64,000 nt of DNA from JANSWY01 sp965243755 (GCA_965243755.1 CBDEVW010000001.1:372001-436000), one strand, 5' to 3'. Positions 40,736-50,847 are shown, counted from the first letter of the stretch. The notes: generated from the sequence alone by a model not told the origin. Made by a program: numbers and translations.

Positions 40736-41158
40736 ATGAAAAAGTCGAATCAAACAATCGAAATTCCTGTGGACATTTCAGCAGATGCAGCCTGGGCCAT
40801 AATTGGAAAAGTGTCCGGTGTGGATCAGTGGTTGGCTCCCATCACCAGTTGCAGAGTAGAGGGCAATCAGAGAATATGTGGTACTGAGGAAGGGGAATTC
40901 AAAGAAGACATCCTTCAGGTAAACAACGAAAAAATGTTGCTGGAATACCTGATTCCCAAGCAGCACATGCTTCCGGTAGAGAATATTCATGGAACTATGC
41001 AGGTGCTTAGTAAAAACAATCAGGTAGCCATTAAATGGAGTTGGGATTTTGAGGTAGCGGAAGAAAACGAAGAAGCTGCAAAAGAGGCACTGGCTCAGGT
41101 TGGTGGAATGGGTATACAAGGCATTCAGGATCTGGCTAAACAAACACAGGCGGCATAA
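40736..41158 (+). CDS. SRPBCC-family (START-like) protein
   Basis: A 140-residue protein with the helix-grip fold pattern of polyketide cyclase/START-like SRPBCC proteins: an N-terminal I-E-I-P-V-D-I-S-A-D-A-A-W-A strand and helix, central beta strands, and a long C-terminal helix. The cavity of such folds binds hydrophobic ligands. It has no recognised catalytic residues. The AraC regulator gene follows 72 bp downstream on the same strand and may control it. Confidence 0.75.
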   Translation: MKKSNQTIEIPVDISADAAWAIIGKVSGVDQWLAPITSCRVEGNQRICGTEEGEFKEDILQVNNEKMLLEYLIPKQHMLPVENIHGTMQVLSKNNQVAIKWSWDFEVAEENEEAAKEALAQVGGMGIQGIQDLAKQTQAA

Positions 41159-41230
41159 CATACATTAGGAATCGGAATGATCGTCCGGTTCCTTTTTTAG
41201 TTTTATCTTCACCCAATAGACTTATTGCGA

Positions 41231-42085
41231 ATGATCCTGAAAAGACAGACACTGGATTTGTTTGGTAAAATGCTGTTTGAAACGGCAACTGTATGCCCAC
41301 CCTTGTCTCTACCAAACCACATGCCCAACGAAGCATGTTTTGTTTACATTATTCAGGGAAAGCAAAAGGCCCATGGAGAAATAGAGACCATGACTGCCCT
41401 GGAAAAGGAAGCATTGCTCATGAAATGCGGCAACTATTTTGCACAAATGTTTCCCCGGGAGTCGTCAGGAGAATATGAAGCAGTGGCCATCCACTTTTAC
41501 CCGGAAGTACTTAAAAAAGTATTTAGCGATGACTATCCATCATTTCTTAAGGATCAAAACCTAAACAACAACCAATCGATAGCGAAATTTAAAAAAGATG
41601 TCTTGTTCGATAAGTACTTTGACAGCATCCTCTTTTATTTCGAAAACCCCGAACTAGTCAATGAAGAGCTTCTGATTCTCAAGCTAAAAGAACTATTGCT
41701 ATTACTGGTAAAAACCGGCAGTGGAGAAGGTGTCAAAAATATTCTTAGTAACCTGTTTAAACCCCGATCCTACCAATTCAGGCAAGTGATTGAAAATCAT
41801 TTATACGACAACCTCACCCTCAACGAACTGGCAGCATTGTCCAACCTGAGCTTATCCTCTTTTAAGCGAGAGTTCAAGAAGATATTCGACGACAGCCCGG
41901 CAAAATACATTAAAAAAATGAAGTTGGAGAAAGCAAAGGATCTGCTGGAAGTCAGTGATCTCAACATCACACAAATCACCTTCGAATGTGGTTTTGGTGA
42001 TCTGGCATCTTTTTCTGTGGCTTTTAAAGAACAATATGGCGTTACCCCAACTGGGTATCGTCAATCCTTAAATCCTTCCAGGTAA
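41231..42085 (+). CDS. AraC-family transcriptional regulator
   Basis: A 284-residue regulator. The N-terminal half (about 1-170) is a cupin-like effector domain with a C-F-V-Y-I-I-Q-G-K segment. The C-terminal HTH_18 domain (about 180-282) holds two helix-turn-helices, L-N-E-L-A-A-L-S-N-L-S-L-S-S-F-K-R-E-F and I-T-Q-I-T-F-E-C-G-F-G-D-L-A-S-F-S-V-A-F, and ends with the family phrase Y-G-V-T-P. Start ATG 41231; a TTG two codons upstream is less likely. Confidence 0.87.
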   Translation: MILKRQTLDLFGKMLFETATVCPPLSLPNHMPNEACFVYIIQGKQKAHGEIETMTALEKEALLMKCGNYFAQMFPRESSGEYEAVAIHFYPEVLKKVFSDDYPSFLKDQNLNNNQSIAKFKKDVLFDKYFDSILFYFENPELVNEELLILKLKELLLLLVKTGSGEGVKNILSNLFKPRSYQFRQVIENHLYDNLTLNELAALSNLSLSSFKREFKKIFDDSPAKYIKKMKLEKAKDLLEVSDLNITQITFECGFGDLASFSVAFKEQYGVTPTGYRQSLNPSR

Positions 42086-42176
42086 TCCATTAAAAGAATA
42101 ACCCTGAAGACCTGATATTCTTGTGCTTTGTTCTTTCTGATAGGATCCCAAATAATAAATCAGGTTAAATTACCGC

Positions 42177-42764
42177 ATGAGTCATGTAGTAAAAGCGGTT
42201 ATTTCATCTATTCAACCGGTCCCAGTTGCGGAATTGGATAAGTTAGTAGCATTGTGCAAATCTCAAAAAATAGCCAAAGGACAACACTTCATTGATTTCG
42301 GGCAGATTCCCAGGAAGTTTGCATTTGTTGAGCAAGGCCTGTTCCGGTATTACTATGGCGATGAGAAAGGCAACCAATTCACAAAAGGTTTCTTCCCGGA
42401 AAACTCTATGCTTAGTTCCTATTCCTGTATGATCAGTCAGCAAGGGTCACATTTAGCCATTCAAGCCTTAGAGGATAGTGTTATCCAGGTGGTCGATTAT
42501 TATTCCTGGATGCAGCTCTATAATGATCATGCCTGCTGGTCAGGCTTCCTCGTCAAAGTGCTTGAAAAGGCATTCATGAAAAAGGAGTCGAGAGAAAGGG
42601 AGTTTTTACTTTATGATGCAGAAAAGAGATATAAAATATTTCTGGATGCTTACCCGGGGATGGAAAAACGGATCAAACAACACCTCATAGCTTCTTATTT
42701 AGGCATCACCTCTGTAGCCCTCAGTAGAATCAGAAAAAATATGGGTGTCGTTAACACAGGTTAA
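42177..42764 (+). CDS. Crp/Fnr-family cyclic-nucleotide-binding-domain protein
   Basis: A 195-residue protein with an N-terminal cNMP-binding beta-roll (about 20-125) and a short C-terminal region with a recognition-like helix (Y-L-G-I-T-S-V-A-L-S-R-I-R-K). The arginine of the cAMP phosphate cassette is not clearly present, so ligand binding is doubtful; this is the common Bacteroidota short Crp type. It precedes an SDR gene by 41 bp and may regulate it. Confidence 0.83.
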   Translation: MSHVVKAVISSIQPVPVAELDKLVALCKSQKIAKGQHFIDFGQIPRKFAFVEQGLFRYYYGDEKGNQFTKGFFPENSMLSSYSCMISQQGSHLAIQALEDSVIQVVDYYSWMQLYNDHACWSGFLVKVLEKAFMKKESREREFLLYDAEKRYKIFLDAYPGMEKRIKQHLIASYLGITSVALSRIRKNMGVVNTG

Positions 42765-42805
42765 TGAAATTGATTGTCAGCAACAATTGCTTTGTATAAA
42801 AAAAC

Positions 42806-43534
42806 ATGAAAAAATCTGGCAATACGATCATCATCACTGGCGGATCTTCCGGCATAGGACTGGAACTCACCAAACGACTATACCAGGAGAACACTGTCAT
42901 CATCTGTGGAAGATCCCAAAGCAAACTGGAGCAAGCGAAAGAACTATGTCCCGATATCCATACCTATCAATGTGACCTCTCAAATCAGCAGGAAGTTGGT
43001 CAATTTTGTCAATGGATCATCAAACACTTCCCTCAGGTCAATGTATTGATCAACAATGCGGCATTGGTTCACGCTACCAATTTTGAGCTAGACGATCAGA
43101 TGATCCAAAAAGCCGCTTTGGAAATCAATACCAATTTTCTGGCTCCCGTGATTTTAACCAAGTCTTTGCTCAACACCCTCCAGCAAAATCAAAATCCGAC
43201 TGTTGTCAATGTCACCACTGGGCTGGTATTTGTTCCAAGGGTTGATTACCCCATCTATTGCGCTACCAAATCCGCACTGCATGCATTTACTGAGGTCTTA
43301 CGGTCTCAGGTAAAGCACATTAATGTTATTGAAGTATTCATGACTGTAGTAGATACACCATGGCACAACGGACACCCTCCAAAAATCGCCATCAGCACCA
43401 ATGAGGCTGTGGATCTCCTGTTGGCCGGACTTTATGCCGGAAAGCAAAAGATCCTGATTGGGAAAGTAAGATTACTTTACTTCTTGTCCAGATTTTTTCC
43501 GGGATTGGCTTTCAGGAAATTAAATTCCCTGTAA
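42806..43534 (+). CDS. Short-chain dehydrogenase/reductase (DltE-like)
   Basis: A 242-residue SDR. The dinucleotide-binding motif T-G-G-S-S-G-I-G (residues about 11-18), N-N-A (about 85), and the catalytic Y-C-A-T-K (Y-x-x-x-K) are in place. It resembles the DltE/uncharacterised oxidoreductase branch. The substrate is not predictable. It follows the Crp-family gene on the same strand. Confidence 0.87.
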   Translation: MKKSGNTIIITGGSSGIGLELTKRLYQENTVIICGRSQSKLEQAKELCPDIHTYQCDLSNQQEVGQFCQWIIKHFPQVNVLINNAALVHATNFELDDQMIQKAALEINTNFLAPVILTKSLLNTLQQNQNPTVVNVTTGLVFVPRVDYPIYCATKSALHAFTEVLRSQVKHINVIEVFMTVVDTPWHNGHPPKIAISTNEAVDLLLAGLYAGKQKILIGKVRLLYFLSRFFPGLAFRKLNSL

Positions 43535-43584
43535 AAGTCCTAAAATAATCTTACAGGCTTATATTTATCTCAAAATGTAGTAAA

Positions 43585-45993
43585 ATGAAGATAACAGGTA
43601 GCATTCTGCTTTTGGCAATTGCAATGGTCAGTTGTGTCGAAACCAATCATTCAACTGACACCAATTTCCCTCAGGTGCTGGAATCAGTTGAGAAAATTCC
43701 AGGGAGGTCCGCGTACATCAATTCACCCTTTGTAACCGCCGGAGATCGATTGTACATGGTGGGGCATCAAAATGGCTCATTCCCTGACCTGGGCTGGCAC
43801 GTCACCGGGGAAATGGGCGGGATTTGGGACCATCCAATCAAACTCATGGATGGGTTTATCGCTTCTGTAGCCATCGATGATGAAAGCATTTGCCTAAACA
43901 ATGCCTCCTCGTTCATTAACTACCCGTTTGCCAACCAGCATATTTTCAACCTCGATCAGCACCAACTTGAAATAAGCAGGTATCAGTTTGTGCCGGACCA
44001 ACAAGAGGCCATTGCATTTGATTATATCCTCAAGAACAATGGTAAGAGCCCGGTTGTATTAAAGTTCACATTATCCGCAATGATTGACCTCAGACCTGTT
44101 TGGTTAGGCGAACGCTCAAACATGATCGATAGCTCGGATCAGGTGGTCTGGAATGAAGCTGATCATACCTGGATTGCCTCGGACCTGGACAATAAATGGT
44201 ACACTAAATTTGGCTCCAGCTCAAAATCCACAACGCACAAATCTGGTACAGTTGATTGCTGGTATGAGAGAAAAGGGAAAGGAACTGATGCGTCAATTTC
44301 CTATGATCTGGAGATTGCACCTGGCGAATCAATTACGGTTCCGTTTACTATCGCGGGCTCATATCAATCTCTTGAGGAATTGAACAAAACCTATCAGCTG
44401 GTGTCAGACAACCGATATCAACTGCTCCAGGAAAAAAAGCAACGATACGACCAGATTGCCAATACAGCAAAACTTACCATTCCGGATAAAGATTTACAGC
44501 AGGCGTATCGGTGGATAAAATTCAATACAGACTGGCTGATCAGAGATGTGCCTGAAATTGGCAGAGGTATTGGTGCCGGTATACCTGACTATCCCTGGTG
44601 GTTTGGTGTGGATAGTGAATATACTTTGCAAGGTGCCATTGCTATTGGTAACAGGTCATTGGCAGAAGATAACATCGCCTTACTTGTTAAACTCTCTGAA
44701 AGCGAGAATGGCAATGGTCGGATTATTCATGAAGCATCCACCAATGGGGTTGTTTTTAACCCCGGAAATATCAACGAAACTCCCCAATTTTCCTCATTGA
44801 TCTGGACGGTCTACCAATGGACAGGGGACCAATCTTTTCTTGACAAGTACTATCCAATAGTAAAAAAGGGTTTGGAATGGCTATTGAAAGAGAATGACTC
44901 GGATAAAAACCTGCTGCCAGATGGATTTGGTATGATGGAAATACATGGAATGGACTCAGAAATGGTAGATGTAGCCTCCTATACACAAAAAGCCTTTGCC
45001 GATGCTGCCAGAATGGCTGAAATCATGGGTGATTCTACCAACGCCTCTGCATATCAAAAAGTGGCCAACGACCTGAAGTACATCATTAATACTGAATTTT
45101 GGGTACCTGAGCACAAATCCTATGCTGACTTTATAGGCACCCGTGAGCAGGCGTTGCATTTACTTGAAGCTGCAATCACACGGGCCGATACACTGGATAA
45201 ACCCTGGGCGGTAGAAGAACTACAAAAAACAAGGCAGCAATTATTGAAATCGGGAGATAAGGGTAAAAAAGGTTATGTATTGCACCACAACTGGGTGGTC
45301 AATACACCTATGGAAACAGGGATTGCGGATCCGGAAAAAGCAAAAATCGCCCTGGCGACCGGATCGCAGTTTGTGAATCCTTTTGGCGTTTTTGTCACCG
45401 GGATTGATCGGGATGAAACCGCAGGAAAAGATGAAAGCTCATTTGGATCTGATAGAAAAGTATTTACATACACGGGAGCAGTAATGACCTTGCCTACCGG
45501 GGTGCAAGCCATTGCAGAGAACAACTATGGCAACCCGGACAAGGCATTGGATTATCTTCAGCGAATGACAAAAACATTCAGCTATGCCCTCCCTGGATCT
45601 ATTTACGAAGTATCGCCCGATTATGGAATGATGACTCAGGCCTGGAATTGTTATAGTTTTGCAGTGCCTGTCATCACACAGTTTTTTGGCATTCAACCAA
45701 ATGCACCCTCCAAAAAAATTGTACTTCGTCCACAAATGCCCACATCATGGGATGCCGCAAAACTTGAGTCGGTGGTTATCGGGGATAATGTGATCAGCGT
45801 AAGTTACCAAAAAAGCGGTGATGAATTAACCCTGCAAATTGATCAGTCCGCTGATTGGGAGATAATTGTTGGTCAGCCTGAAGGAAAATATTCAAACTTG
45901 ACCGTGAATGACCAACCTGCCGAAACAATGAGTAATAATGGCTTTGATGAAATAACCTCAAAAGGGAAACTGATAAAGGTTGTGTTAAGGTAA
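43585..45993 (+). CDS. Exported six-hairpin glycosidase-like lipoprotein
   Basis: An 802-residue lipoprotein (lipobox A-M-V-S-C, C17). The N-terminal third is a beta-sandwich; residues about 300-700 look like an (alpha/alpha)6 barrel as in glycogen-debranching, GH15, GH63 or GH116-like enzymes (W-W-F-G-V-D-S-E-Y, W-L-L-K-E-N-D-S-D); the C-terminal 90 residues are another beta domain. It is thus a probable surface or periplasmic glycoside hydrolase. No SusC/SusD pair is next to it, so it is not part of a classical PUL. The exact GH family and substrate are uncertain. Confidence 0.75.
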   Translation: MKITGSILLLAIAMVSCVETNHSTDTNFPQVLESVEKIPGRSAYINSPFVTAGDRLYMVGHQNGSFPDLGWHVTGEMGGIWDHPIKLMDGFIASVAIDDESICLNNASSFINYPFANQHIFNLDQHQLEISRYQFVPDQQEAIAFDYILKNNGKSPVVLKFTLSAMIDLRPVWLGERSNMIDSSDQVVWNEADHTWIASDLDNKWYTKFGSSSKSTTHKSGTVDCWYERKGKGTDASISYDLEIAPGESITVPFTIAGSYQSLEELNKTYQLVSDNRYQLLQEKKQRYDQIANTAKLTIPDKDLQQAYRWIKFNTDWLIRDVPEIGRGIGAGIPDYPWWFGVDSEYTLQGAIAIGNRSLAEDNIALLVKLSESENGNGRIIHEASTNGVVFNPGNINETPQFSSLIWTVYQWTGDQSFLDKYYPIVKKGLEWLLKENDSDKNLLPDGFGMMEIHGMDSEMVDVASYTQKAFADAARMAEIMGDSTNASAYQKVANDLKYIINTEFWVPEHKSYADFIGTREQALHLLEAAITRADTLDKPWAVEELQKTRQQLLKSGDKGKKGYVLHHNWVVNTPMETGIADPEKAKIALATGSQFVNPFGVFVTGIDRDETAGKDESSFGSDRKVFTYTGAVMTLPTGVQAIAENNYGNPDKALDYLQRMTKTFSYALPGSIYEVSPDYGMMTQAWNCYSFAVPVITQFFGIQPNAPSKKIVLRPQMPTSWDAAKLESVVIGDNVISVSYQKSGDELTLQIDQSADWEIIVGQPEGKYSNLTVNDQPAETMSNNGFDEITSKGKLIKVVLR

Positions 45994-45998
45994 ATAGA

Positions 45999-47348
45999 TC
46001 AGACGCTGGCTTCAGACATTTTGGGATTGGCATTGCCTTCCAGCTTTTTCTTGGGGATGGTGAACGAGAATGATGAGCCCTCGTGCAGGGTAGTTTTCAC
46101 CTGGATTTCACCGCCATGAGCAGCTACGAACTCTTTGCAAAGGAATAGCCCAAGGCCTTTGCCAACTTCTCCTTTCGTGCCTGGCTTGGATTCGATTTCG
46201 AAATTAAATAGCCGATCCTGAGTCTCCTGTGTCATTCCAATTCCCTGATCAGTGACTGTTATTCTATGGTTCTTATCATCCTCAGTGTAGTTGATCAGTA
46301 CGCTCCCACCATTGTTAGAATACTTGATGGCATTTCGAACGAGATTTCTAATGATCGTCTCAATCAGGGCAGCATCACCTACCATCTGCACATTATGCGC
46401 AACTTCATTCTTTATTTCAATCTCTTTTTCGGTGTAAACCGTCTTTACATTTTCAATGATCCTGTCCACCACATTTTTCACCAGAAACTCCTCATTGTGT
46501 AACAATTCCCCCTGCAATGACACTCGTGACCAGTCGAACAAATTATTGATGATCTCGGTGGTGTTTTGCACTTTGCTGGTGAGGGTAGGTAGCATCAGCT
46601 CAATTTCCTCCGGCGTAGCAAGCTTGTTTCTAATGAAATCCAGGATCGAAGAAAGTCCCTGCAAAGGTGACATCATATCATGCCCCAGGATAGCGAAGAG
46701 CTTTGTTTTAAACTCATTCATTTCCTGCAAACTCCTGGCTTGTGCTTCAATCTGGCGGTTCTTCTCTTCCAATTCCTTATTTTTCGAAATATTTTTCTTT
46801 CTTTCCAATAGATAGAATCTGGTGAGTTCCAGTATCAGAAAATAGGCAACTCCACTTACAGTGAAGATCATGATATCACTGTTAATCAGGGAAGGTACGC
46901 CATCAAAATTTGCCCTGATTTGAGGGTCAATTAATTCGGCAGCTGCTACGGCCAACACTGAGGACCAGGCATACACAGAAACCCACGCCAACCGCTTTCT
47001 TGGCACTGTCCCAATCATGATGATGAAGACAATTACAAAAAGCATCATATTTCCAGCAGACAGGCCGCCACCAGATACAATTGCAATGCCAGCCACTAAG
47101 GGAAAGAGTATGCCCAAAAGAATATAAGACAGCATTTCAATGTTGAATCCTTTCCTGAAACAATAATAAAAAGCAAGGGAAATGAATAATGTGAGCAGTT
47201 CGATAGATCCGGGCACCCAGTCTCCAAGAAATAACAAATCTCTTATTCCTAGCAGGAAAGATGCTGTACCGATTACGTAAATCGACAACAAAAACATCCG
47301 CTGCTGGAGGCCAATACCTTCCGGATACTTAAAAAAATACAACTTCAT
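45999..47348 (-). CDS. Membrane sensor histidine kinase
   Basis: A 449-residue kinase with about six N-terminal transmembrane helices (residues 15-185), a coiled coil, a HisKA domain with H223 in L-G-H-D-M-M-S-P, and a HATPase domain with N-A-I-K-Y-S-N-N, D-Q-G-I-G-M and G-K-G-L-G-L-F motifs. The multi-span input domain, without a large periplasmic loop, fits signals sensed within the membrane. No response regulator is adjacent. It is convergent with the glycosidase-like gene (5 bp between stops). Confidence 0.87.
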   Translation of the reverse strand: MKLYFFKYPEGIGLQQRMFLLSIYVIGTASFLLGIRDLLFLGDWVPGSIELLTLFISLAFYYCFRKGFNIEMLSYILLGILFPLVAGIAIVSGGGLSAGNMMLFVIVFIIMIGTVPRKRLAWVSVYAWSSVLAVAAAELIDPQIRANFDGVPSLINSDIMIFTVSGVAYFLILELTRFYLLERKKNISKNKELEEKNRQIEAQARSLQEMNEFKTKLFAILGHDMMSPLQGLSSILDFIRNKLATPEEIELMLPTLTSKVQNTTEIINNLFDWSRVSLQGELLHNEEFLVKNVVDRIIENVKTVYTEKEIEIKNEVAHNVQMVGDAALIETIIRNLVRNAIKYSNNGGSVLINYTEDDKNHRITVTDQGIGMTQETQDRLFNFEIESKPGTKGEVGKGLGLFLCKEFVAAHGGEIQVKTTLHEGSSFSFTIPKKKLEGNANPKMSEASV

Positions 47349-47505
47349 AGTGATCGCCTGACTACCTATTAATTTATGACTTTATCTGTTCAAATTGAGA
47401 ATCGAATGTAGTGAACAGGCAAAATTTCAGTTGTACTGGAAACGTTTGCATAAATCTTTTTCAGGATGTCCAGAATTTAAAATTACCGATTGGTGTTAAA
47501 GTGAA

Positions 47506-48378
47506 ATGAAACGGCGGAACTTCATCAAAAATACCGTTATGGCTGCAGGTATACTTTCATTAACTAATTTAAAATCAATTGCTTCCGGTTGGAAAAGCAG
47601 TCCATTGATGCCAGTGATGTTTGTGGGTCATGGAAGTCCGATGAATGCCATCGAGCAAAATCGTTACACCAAAACCTGGGCAGAAATCGGAAAGAACCTC
47701 CCAAGGCCCAATGCCATCCTGGCAATATCTGCTCATTGGGAAACAAGAGGGACAAAAGTGACTGCCATGCCCAACCCAAAAACCATCCATGATTTTTACG
47801 GATTCCCTAAAGATTTATTCGAAACAATTTATAGTGCTCCGGGAGATCCAAAACTGGCGAGCGAAATACTGCAAATGCAATCAAAATACACCATAGAGAC
47901 TGACCATGAGTGGGGACTAGATCATGGCACCTGGTCTGTGCTGCTACCGATGTATCCGACTGCCGACATTCCTGTATTGCAGCTCAGTCTGGACAGAAAA
48001 CTAAGCCTATCCCAACATTATGACTTAGCCAAAGCACTTTATGTACTAAGGAAAAAGGGCGTATTGGTGATAGGAAGTGGAAATATTGTCCACAACCTTC
48101 GCATGATGAGATTTAATGAGCCAGCGTACGATTGGGCCGTCGAATTTGATGAATATGCTGCCAAAAATATTAACTCGAGAGACATTGAGTCATTAGTTAA
48201 TTACCAGAAATTTGGAAGTGCTGCCAGATTATCTGTACCAACCAACGAACATTACCTTCCATTACTGTATGTCATGGGATTACTGGGCACATCAGATGAG
48301 ATTACCTATTTCAATGATCAGATGGAACTGGGCTCGGTATCTATGAGGTCTTTCATTGCAAGTCATCAGGGCAGTTGA
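47506..48378 (+). CDS. Exported 4,5-DOPA dioxygenase extradiol-like protein (YgiD/LigB family)
   Basis: A 290-residue protein of the LigB-type extradiol dioxygenase superfamily. It begins with a Tat-like signal, K-R-R-N-F-I-K followed by a hydrophobic stretch, which is unusual for YgiD proteins, normally cytoplasmic. Metal ligand candidates are H42 (V-G-H-G-S-P), H77 (S-A-H-W-E) and H140 (L-D-H-G-T-W). The physiological substrate of bacterial YgiD is not settled. The 3' end overlaps the convergent protease-like gene by 13 bp. Confidence 0.82.
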   Translation: MKRRNFIKNTVMAAGILSLTNLKSIASGWKSSPLMPVMFVGHGSPMNAIEQNRYTKTWAEIGKNLPRPNAILAISAHWETRGTKVTAMPNPKTIHDFYGFPKDLFETIYSAPGDPKLASEILQMQSKYTIETDHEWGLDHGTWSVLLPMYPTADIPVLQLSLDRKLSLSQHYDLAKALYVLRKKGVLVIGSGNIVHNLRMMRFNEPAYDWAVEFDEYAAKNINSRDIESLVNYQKFGSAARLSVPTNEHYLPLLYVMGLLGTSDEITYFNDQMELGSVSMRSFIASHQGS

Positions 48379-48881
48379 TAATTTTTCACAACACGCTGAG
48401 GTCTGTTGAAACTGATGGTTCTGCTTTTAAAATCGATGATCGCTCCTGTTTTGTTGAAAAAGTCCGATCCTACCACACCTAAAATATTGAACCCATAGGC
48501 ATCAAAGTACTCATTTAATTTTTCAAGGTCAGAAGCATAGAAACGGAATCCTGAATAGTCAGTCCCATCGTGAACCACTTTCACCCCGTTGGTGGGTACA
48601 AACGAGCTCTTGCCACCAATACCTTTGATCTCTCCTTTGTTATAGTTTTCATATAGTTTGAAATTATATTTTTCAGATTGATTGAGATCTATGAGCGATA
48701 TGCCAGCTCCTGTATCCACCAGAAAAATTCCATTCTTATCGTTGATCTGAAGTTTAACAAACATCAGGTCATCTCTGATATCCGCTCTTAACTGGGGGTT
48801 TTCCAATGTCACCTGGGTCGTGACACATTGTTGAAAGACGAGTAATGTAACAAAGCCGAGAAAAGATCTTGTGATAGTCAT
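48366..48881 (-). CDS. Retropepsin-like aspartyl protease, exported
   Basis: A 171-residue protein with an N-terminal signal (about 1-19, ending near a Cys in Q-Q-C that could be lipidated) and one retroviral-type aspartyl protease domain. The active site is D56 in V-D-T-G-A-G, with the later hydrophobic G-V-V-G-S-D-F-F flap-partner segment. Such single-domain enzymes act as dimers. Start ATG 48879-48881 is preferred to the GTG at 48890. It overlaps ygiD-like by 13 bp, tail to tail. Confidence 0.8.
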   Translation of the reverse strand: MTITRSFLGFVTLLVFQQCVTTQVTLENPQLRADIRDDLMFVKLQINDKNGIFLVDTGAGISLIDLNQSEKYNFKLYENYNKGEIKGIGGKSSFVPTNGVKVVHDGTDYSGFRFYASDLEKLNEYFDAYGFNILGVVGSDFFNKTGAIIDFKSRTISFNRPQRVVKNYQLP

Positions 48882-48979
48882 AGCAAACACGTTTAGTGAT
48901 ATATTATTTTACGTGATGCCTTTTTTACCAACCGATATATTGTGATTACTCGGAAATCAGATGATAAAATGGTAATTAA

Positions 48980-49714
48980 TCAAAAGCTTCGACTTAAATA
49001 CTGTTTAATTTCAGGCATATATTTTCGGCCTGAAGTAATGTCCAGGTGGTCATTTATTTTAATAGCGTATTCATTCTTGGATAGGTAATTGATATTGGAG
49101 ATGAAGTTTTTGTTCACTATATAGGAACGGTGAACTCTCATAAAAATAGCCGGATCGAGTTTAGATTCCATTTCAGACATGGTCATGCGATAAAGAAATG
49201 CTTTGTCCTCCACTAACAATCGAAGGTAATTACCAAATGCCTGTATGCATGAAACGTTTTCAAGGTTGATGTGATCTTCCCTTCCCCTGTCACAGATCAC
49301 CAGTTCCGAAAGATATTGGGAGGGTTCTGTTGTTGTGCTTTGTTGTTTTTTAAGGTAATTAAAATGCTGTCTGGCTTTGTCGAGTGATGAGTCAAATCGT
49401 TGCTTGTTATAGGGTTTCAGTAAATAGTCTACCGCATTGAACTCAAAGGCCTTTACTGCATGCTCCGGATAGGCCGTGGAGAAAATAACATAAGGCGCCT
49501 GACCGTTTGAAGATGATTGCAGCAGCTGAAAGCCATCCATATCCGGCATTCCAATATCCAGAAAAATTAAATCGGGGTGGAGCGTGGAAATCACTTTCAG
49601 ACCCTCCTTCCCGTTGCTGGCATTGGCCACAAGTTTCATGTCCTTGTGCTTTTCCAGAAGTCTTTTAATTCTGGCCCTTGCTAATGGCTCATCATCGATT
49701 ATTGCTACATTCAT
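48980..49714 (-). CDS. LytTR-family response regulator (pair 1)
   Basis: A 244-residue regulator. Receiver domain 1-120 with D7-D8 and phosphoacceptor D53 (F-L-D-I-G-M-P), K in L-K-P-Y; LytTR DNA-binding domain about 140-243 (V-H-R-S-Y-I-V-N segment). Its ATG overlaps the stop of the LytS-type kinase by 4 bases, so the two form one unit. LytTR regulators bind imperfect direct repeats upstream of target genes. Confidence 0.9.
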   Translation of the reverse strand: MNVAIIDDEPLARARIKRLLEKHKDMKLVANASNGKEGLKVISTLHPDLIFLDIGMPDMDGFQLLQSSSNGQAPYVIFSTAYPEHAVKAFEFNAVDYLLKPYNKQRFDSSLDKARQHFNYLKKQQSTTTEPSQYLSELVICDRGREDHINLENVSCIQAFGNYLRLLVEDKAFLYRMTMSEMESKLDPAIFMRVHRSYIVNKNFISNINYLSKNEYAIKINDHLDITSGRKYMPEIKQYLSRSF

Positions 49715-50847
49715 CGGTCAACAACTTTCTTTATTGGAACAATCATACTTACCTGAAACCCCATACCGGGGGATGAATTTAATTTCAGCTCATATACATC
49801 ATGATAAAATTGCGCCAGCCTTTTTCGAATAATCCCTATTCCCATACCAGCACCATTTGCTTTATTAAATTCATCGGAACCGACCCCATTGTCAGTCACC
49901 GAAACATTCATCTTGTTGCCCTCAATAGCTTGCCCTGATATCGTTATTTTACAATCTCCGGTGTGGCCGGAAAAGCCATGCTTAATAGCATTTTCAACGA
50001 GTGGCTGCAAAATAAGGTTAGGAACCAACGCATCGGACAGTGCCTCGTCAATGCTATAAACCACCTCCAAACGATCAGCAAACCGGATTTCCTCAATACT
50101 TAAATAGTTCCTGATAAACTGCAATTCTTCTTTTAAGGTAACAGCAGTGATCTCACTTTGCTCCAGCACTGTACGGAAGAGGTCCCCAAAACGAGATATC
50201 ATGTCCTGGGCTTTTTCCTTATCCTCATCGATCAGGGAAGAAATGGTATTCAGTGTATTGAACAAAAAATGAGGATGCAACTGCATTTTCAGCGCATTGA
50301 GTTTGGCTTCATTTAACTGACTTTGTACAGTTTCGAGCTGGACTTTTGAATCCCTGTATTTTTTGTAATAATTAAGCGCAGTGAAGAAGATGTATATGGC
50401 TACAAATTCCAGGAACCGTGTGGAAATAGCGAATGATAAATACTTAAAATTAAGGAACGACCATCCCCCTCCTCCACTAAGTAAATCCCTGATAATTGAA
50501 TAATACAGGAAGGAAGTAATCAGCTCATGTACTGTCGCAAGGATAAGCCCGTACACAAACACCAGAAGAATACTTCTCAATACTTTTCCCTTCTGAAAAC
50601 TCGTGTTTATGGTAAGGTTATATACCACCGGACTCAGGATTGCCCAGAAAATGAAATTAATGGCCTGAACAATAAAGGTGAAAATGTTTTCTTCGAATGA
50701 CCAATCCCAGTGTTTTTTAGTGAAATTTGCTGAAAACACCGCCTGGAATCCTAGAATAATGCTTATCACCAGGACACCTATAACCAGGAAGTGTAGCGGA
50801 AATGGTAATCTCGAATAAAATTTCCTCATAATCTCTAATACACGCAT
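49711..50847 (-). CDS. LytS-type sensor histidine kinase (pair 1)
   Basis: A 378-residue kinase with four transmembrane helices (about 18-38, 55-80, 92-116, 138-160), a short coiled coil, the His_kinase motif with H193 in L-H-P-H-F-L-F-N, and a HATPase with P-L-V-E-N-A-I-K-H-G and D-N-G-V-G. It is the partner of the LytTR regulator with which it overlaps by 4 bases. The start ATG 50845-50847 could be replaced by an internal ATG at residue 7. Confidence 0.9.
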   Translation of the reverse strand: MRVLEIMRKFYSRLPFPLHFLVIGVLVISIILGFQAVFSANFTKKHWDWSFEENIFTFIVQAINFIFWAILSPVVYNLTINTSFQKGKVLRSILLVFVYGLILATVHELITSFLYYSIIRDLLSGGGGWSFLNFKYLSFAISTRFLEFVAIYIFFTALNYYKKYRDSKVQLETVQSQLNEAKLNALKMQLHPHFLFNTLNTISSLIDEDKEKAQDMISRFGDLFRTVLEQSEITAVTLKEELQFIRNYLSIEEIRFADRLEVVYSIDEALSDALVPNLILQPLVENAIKHGFSGHTGDCKITISGQAIEGNKMNVSVTDNGVGSDEFNKANGAGMGIGIIRKRLAQFYHDVYELKLNSSPGMGFQVSMIVPIKKVVDR

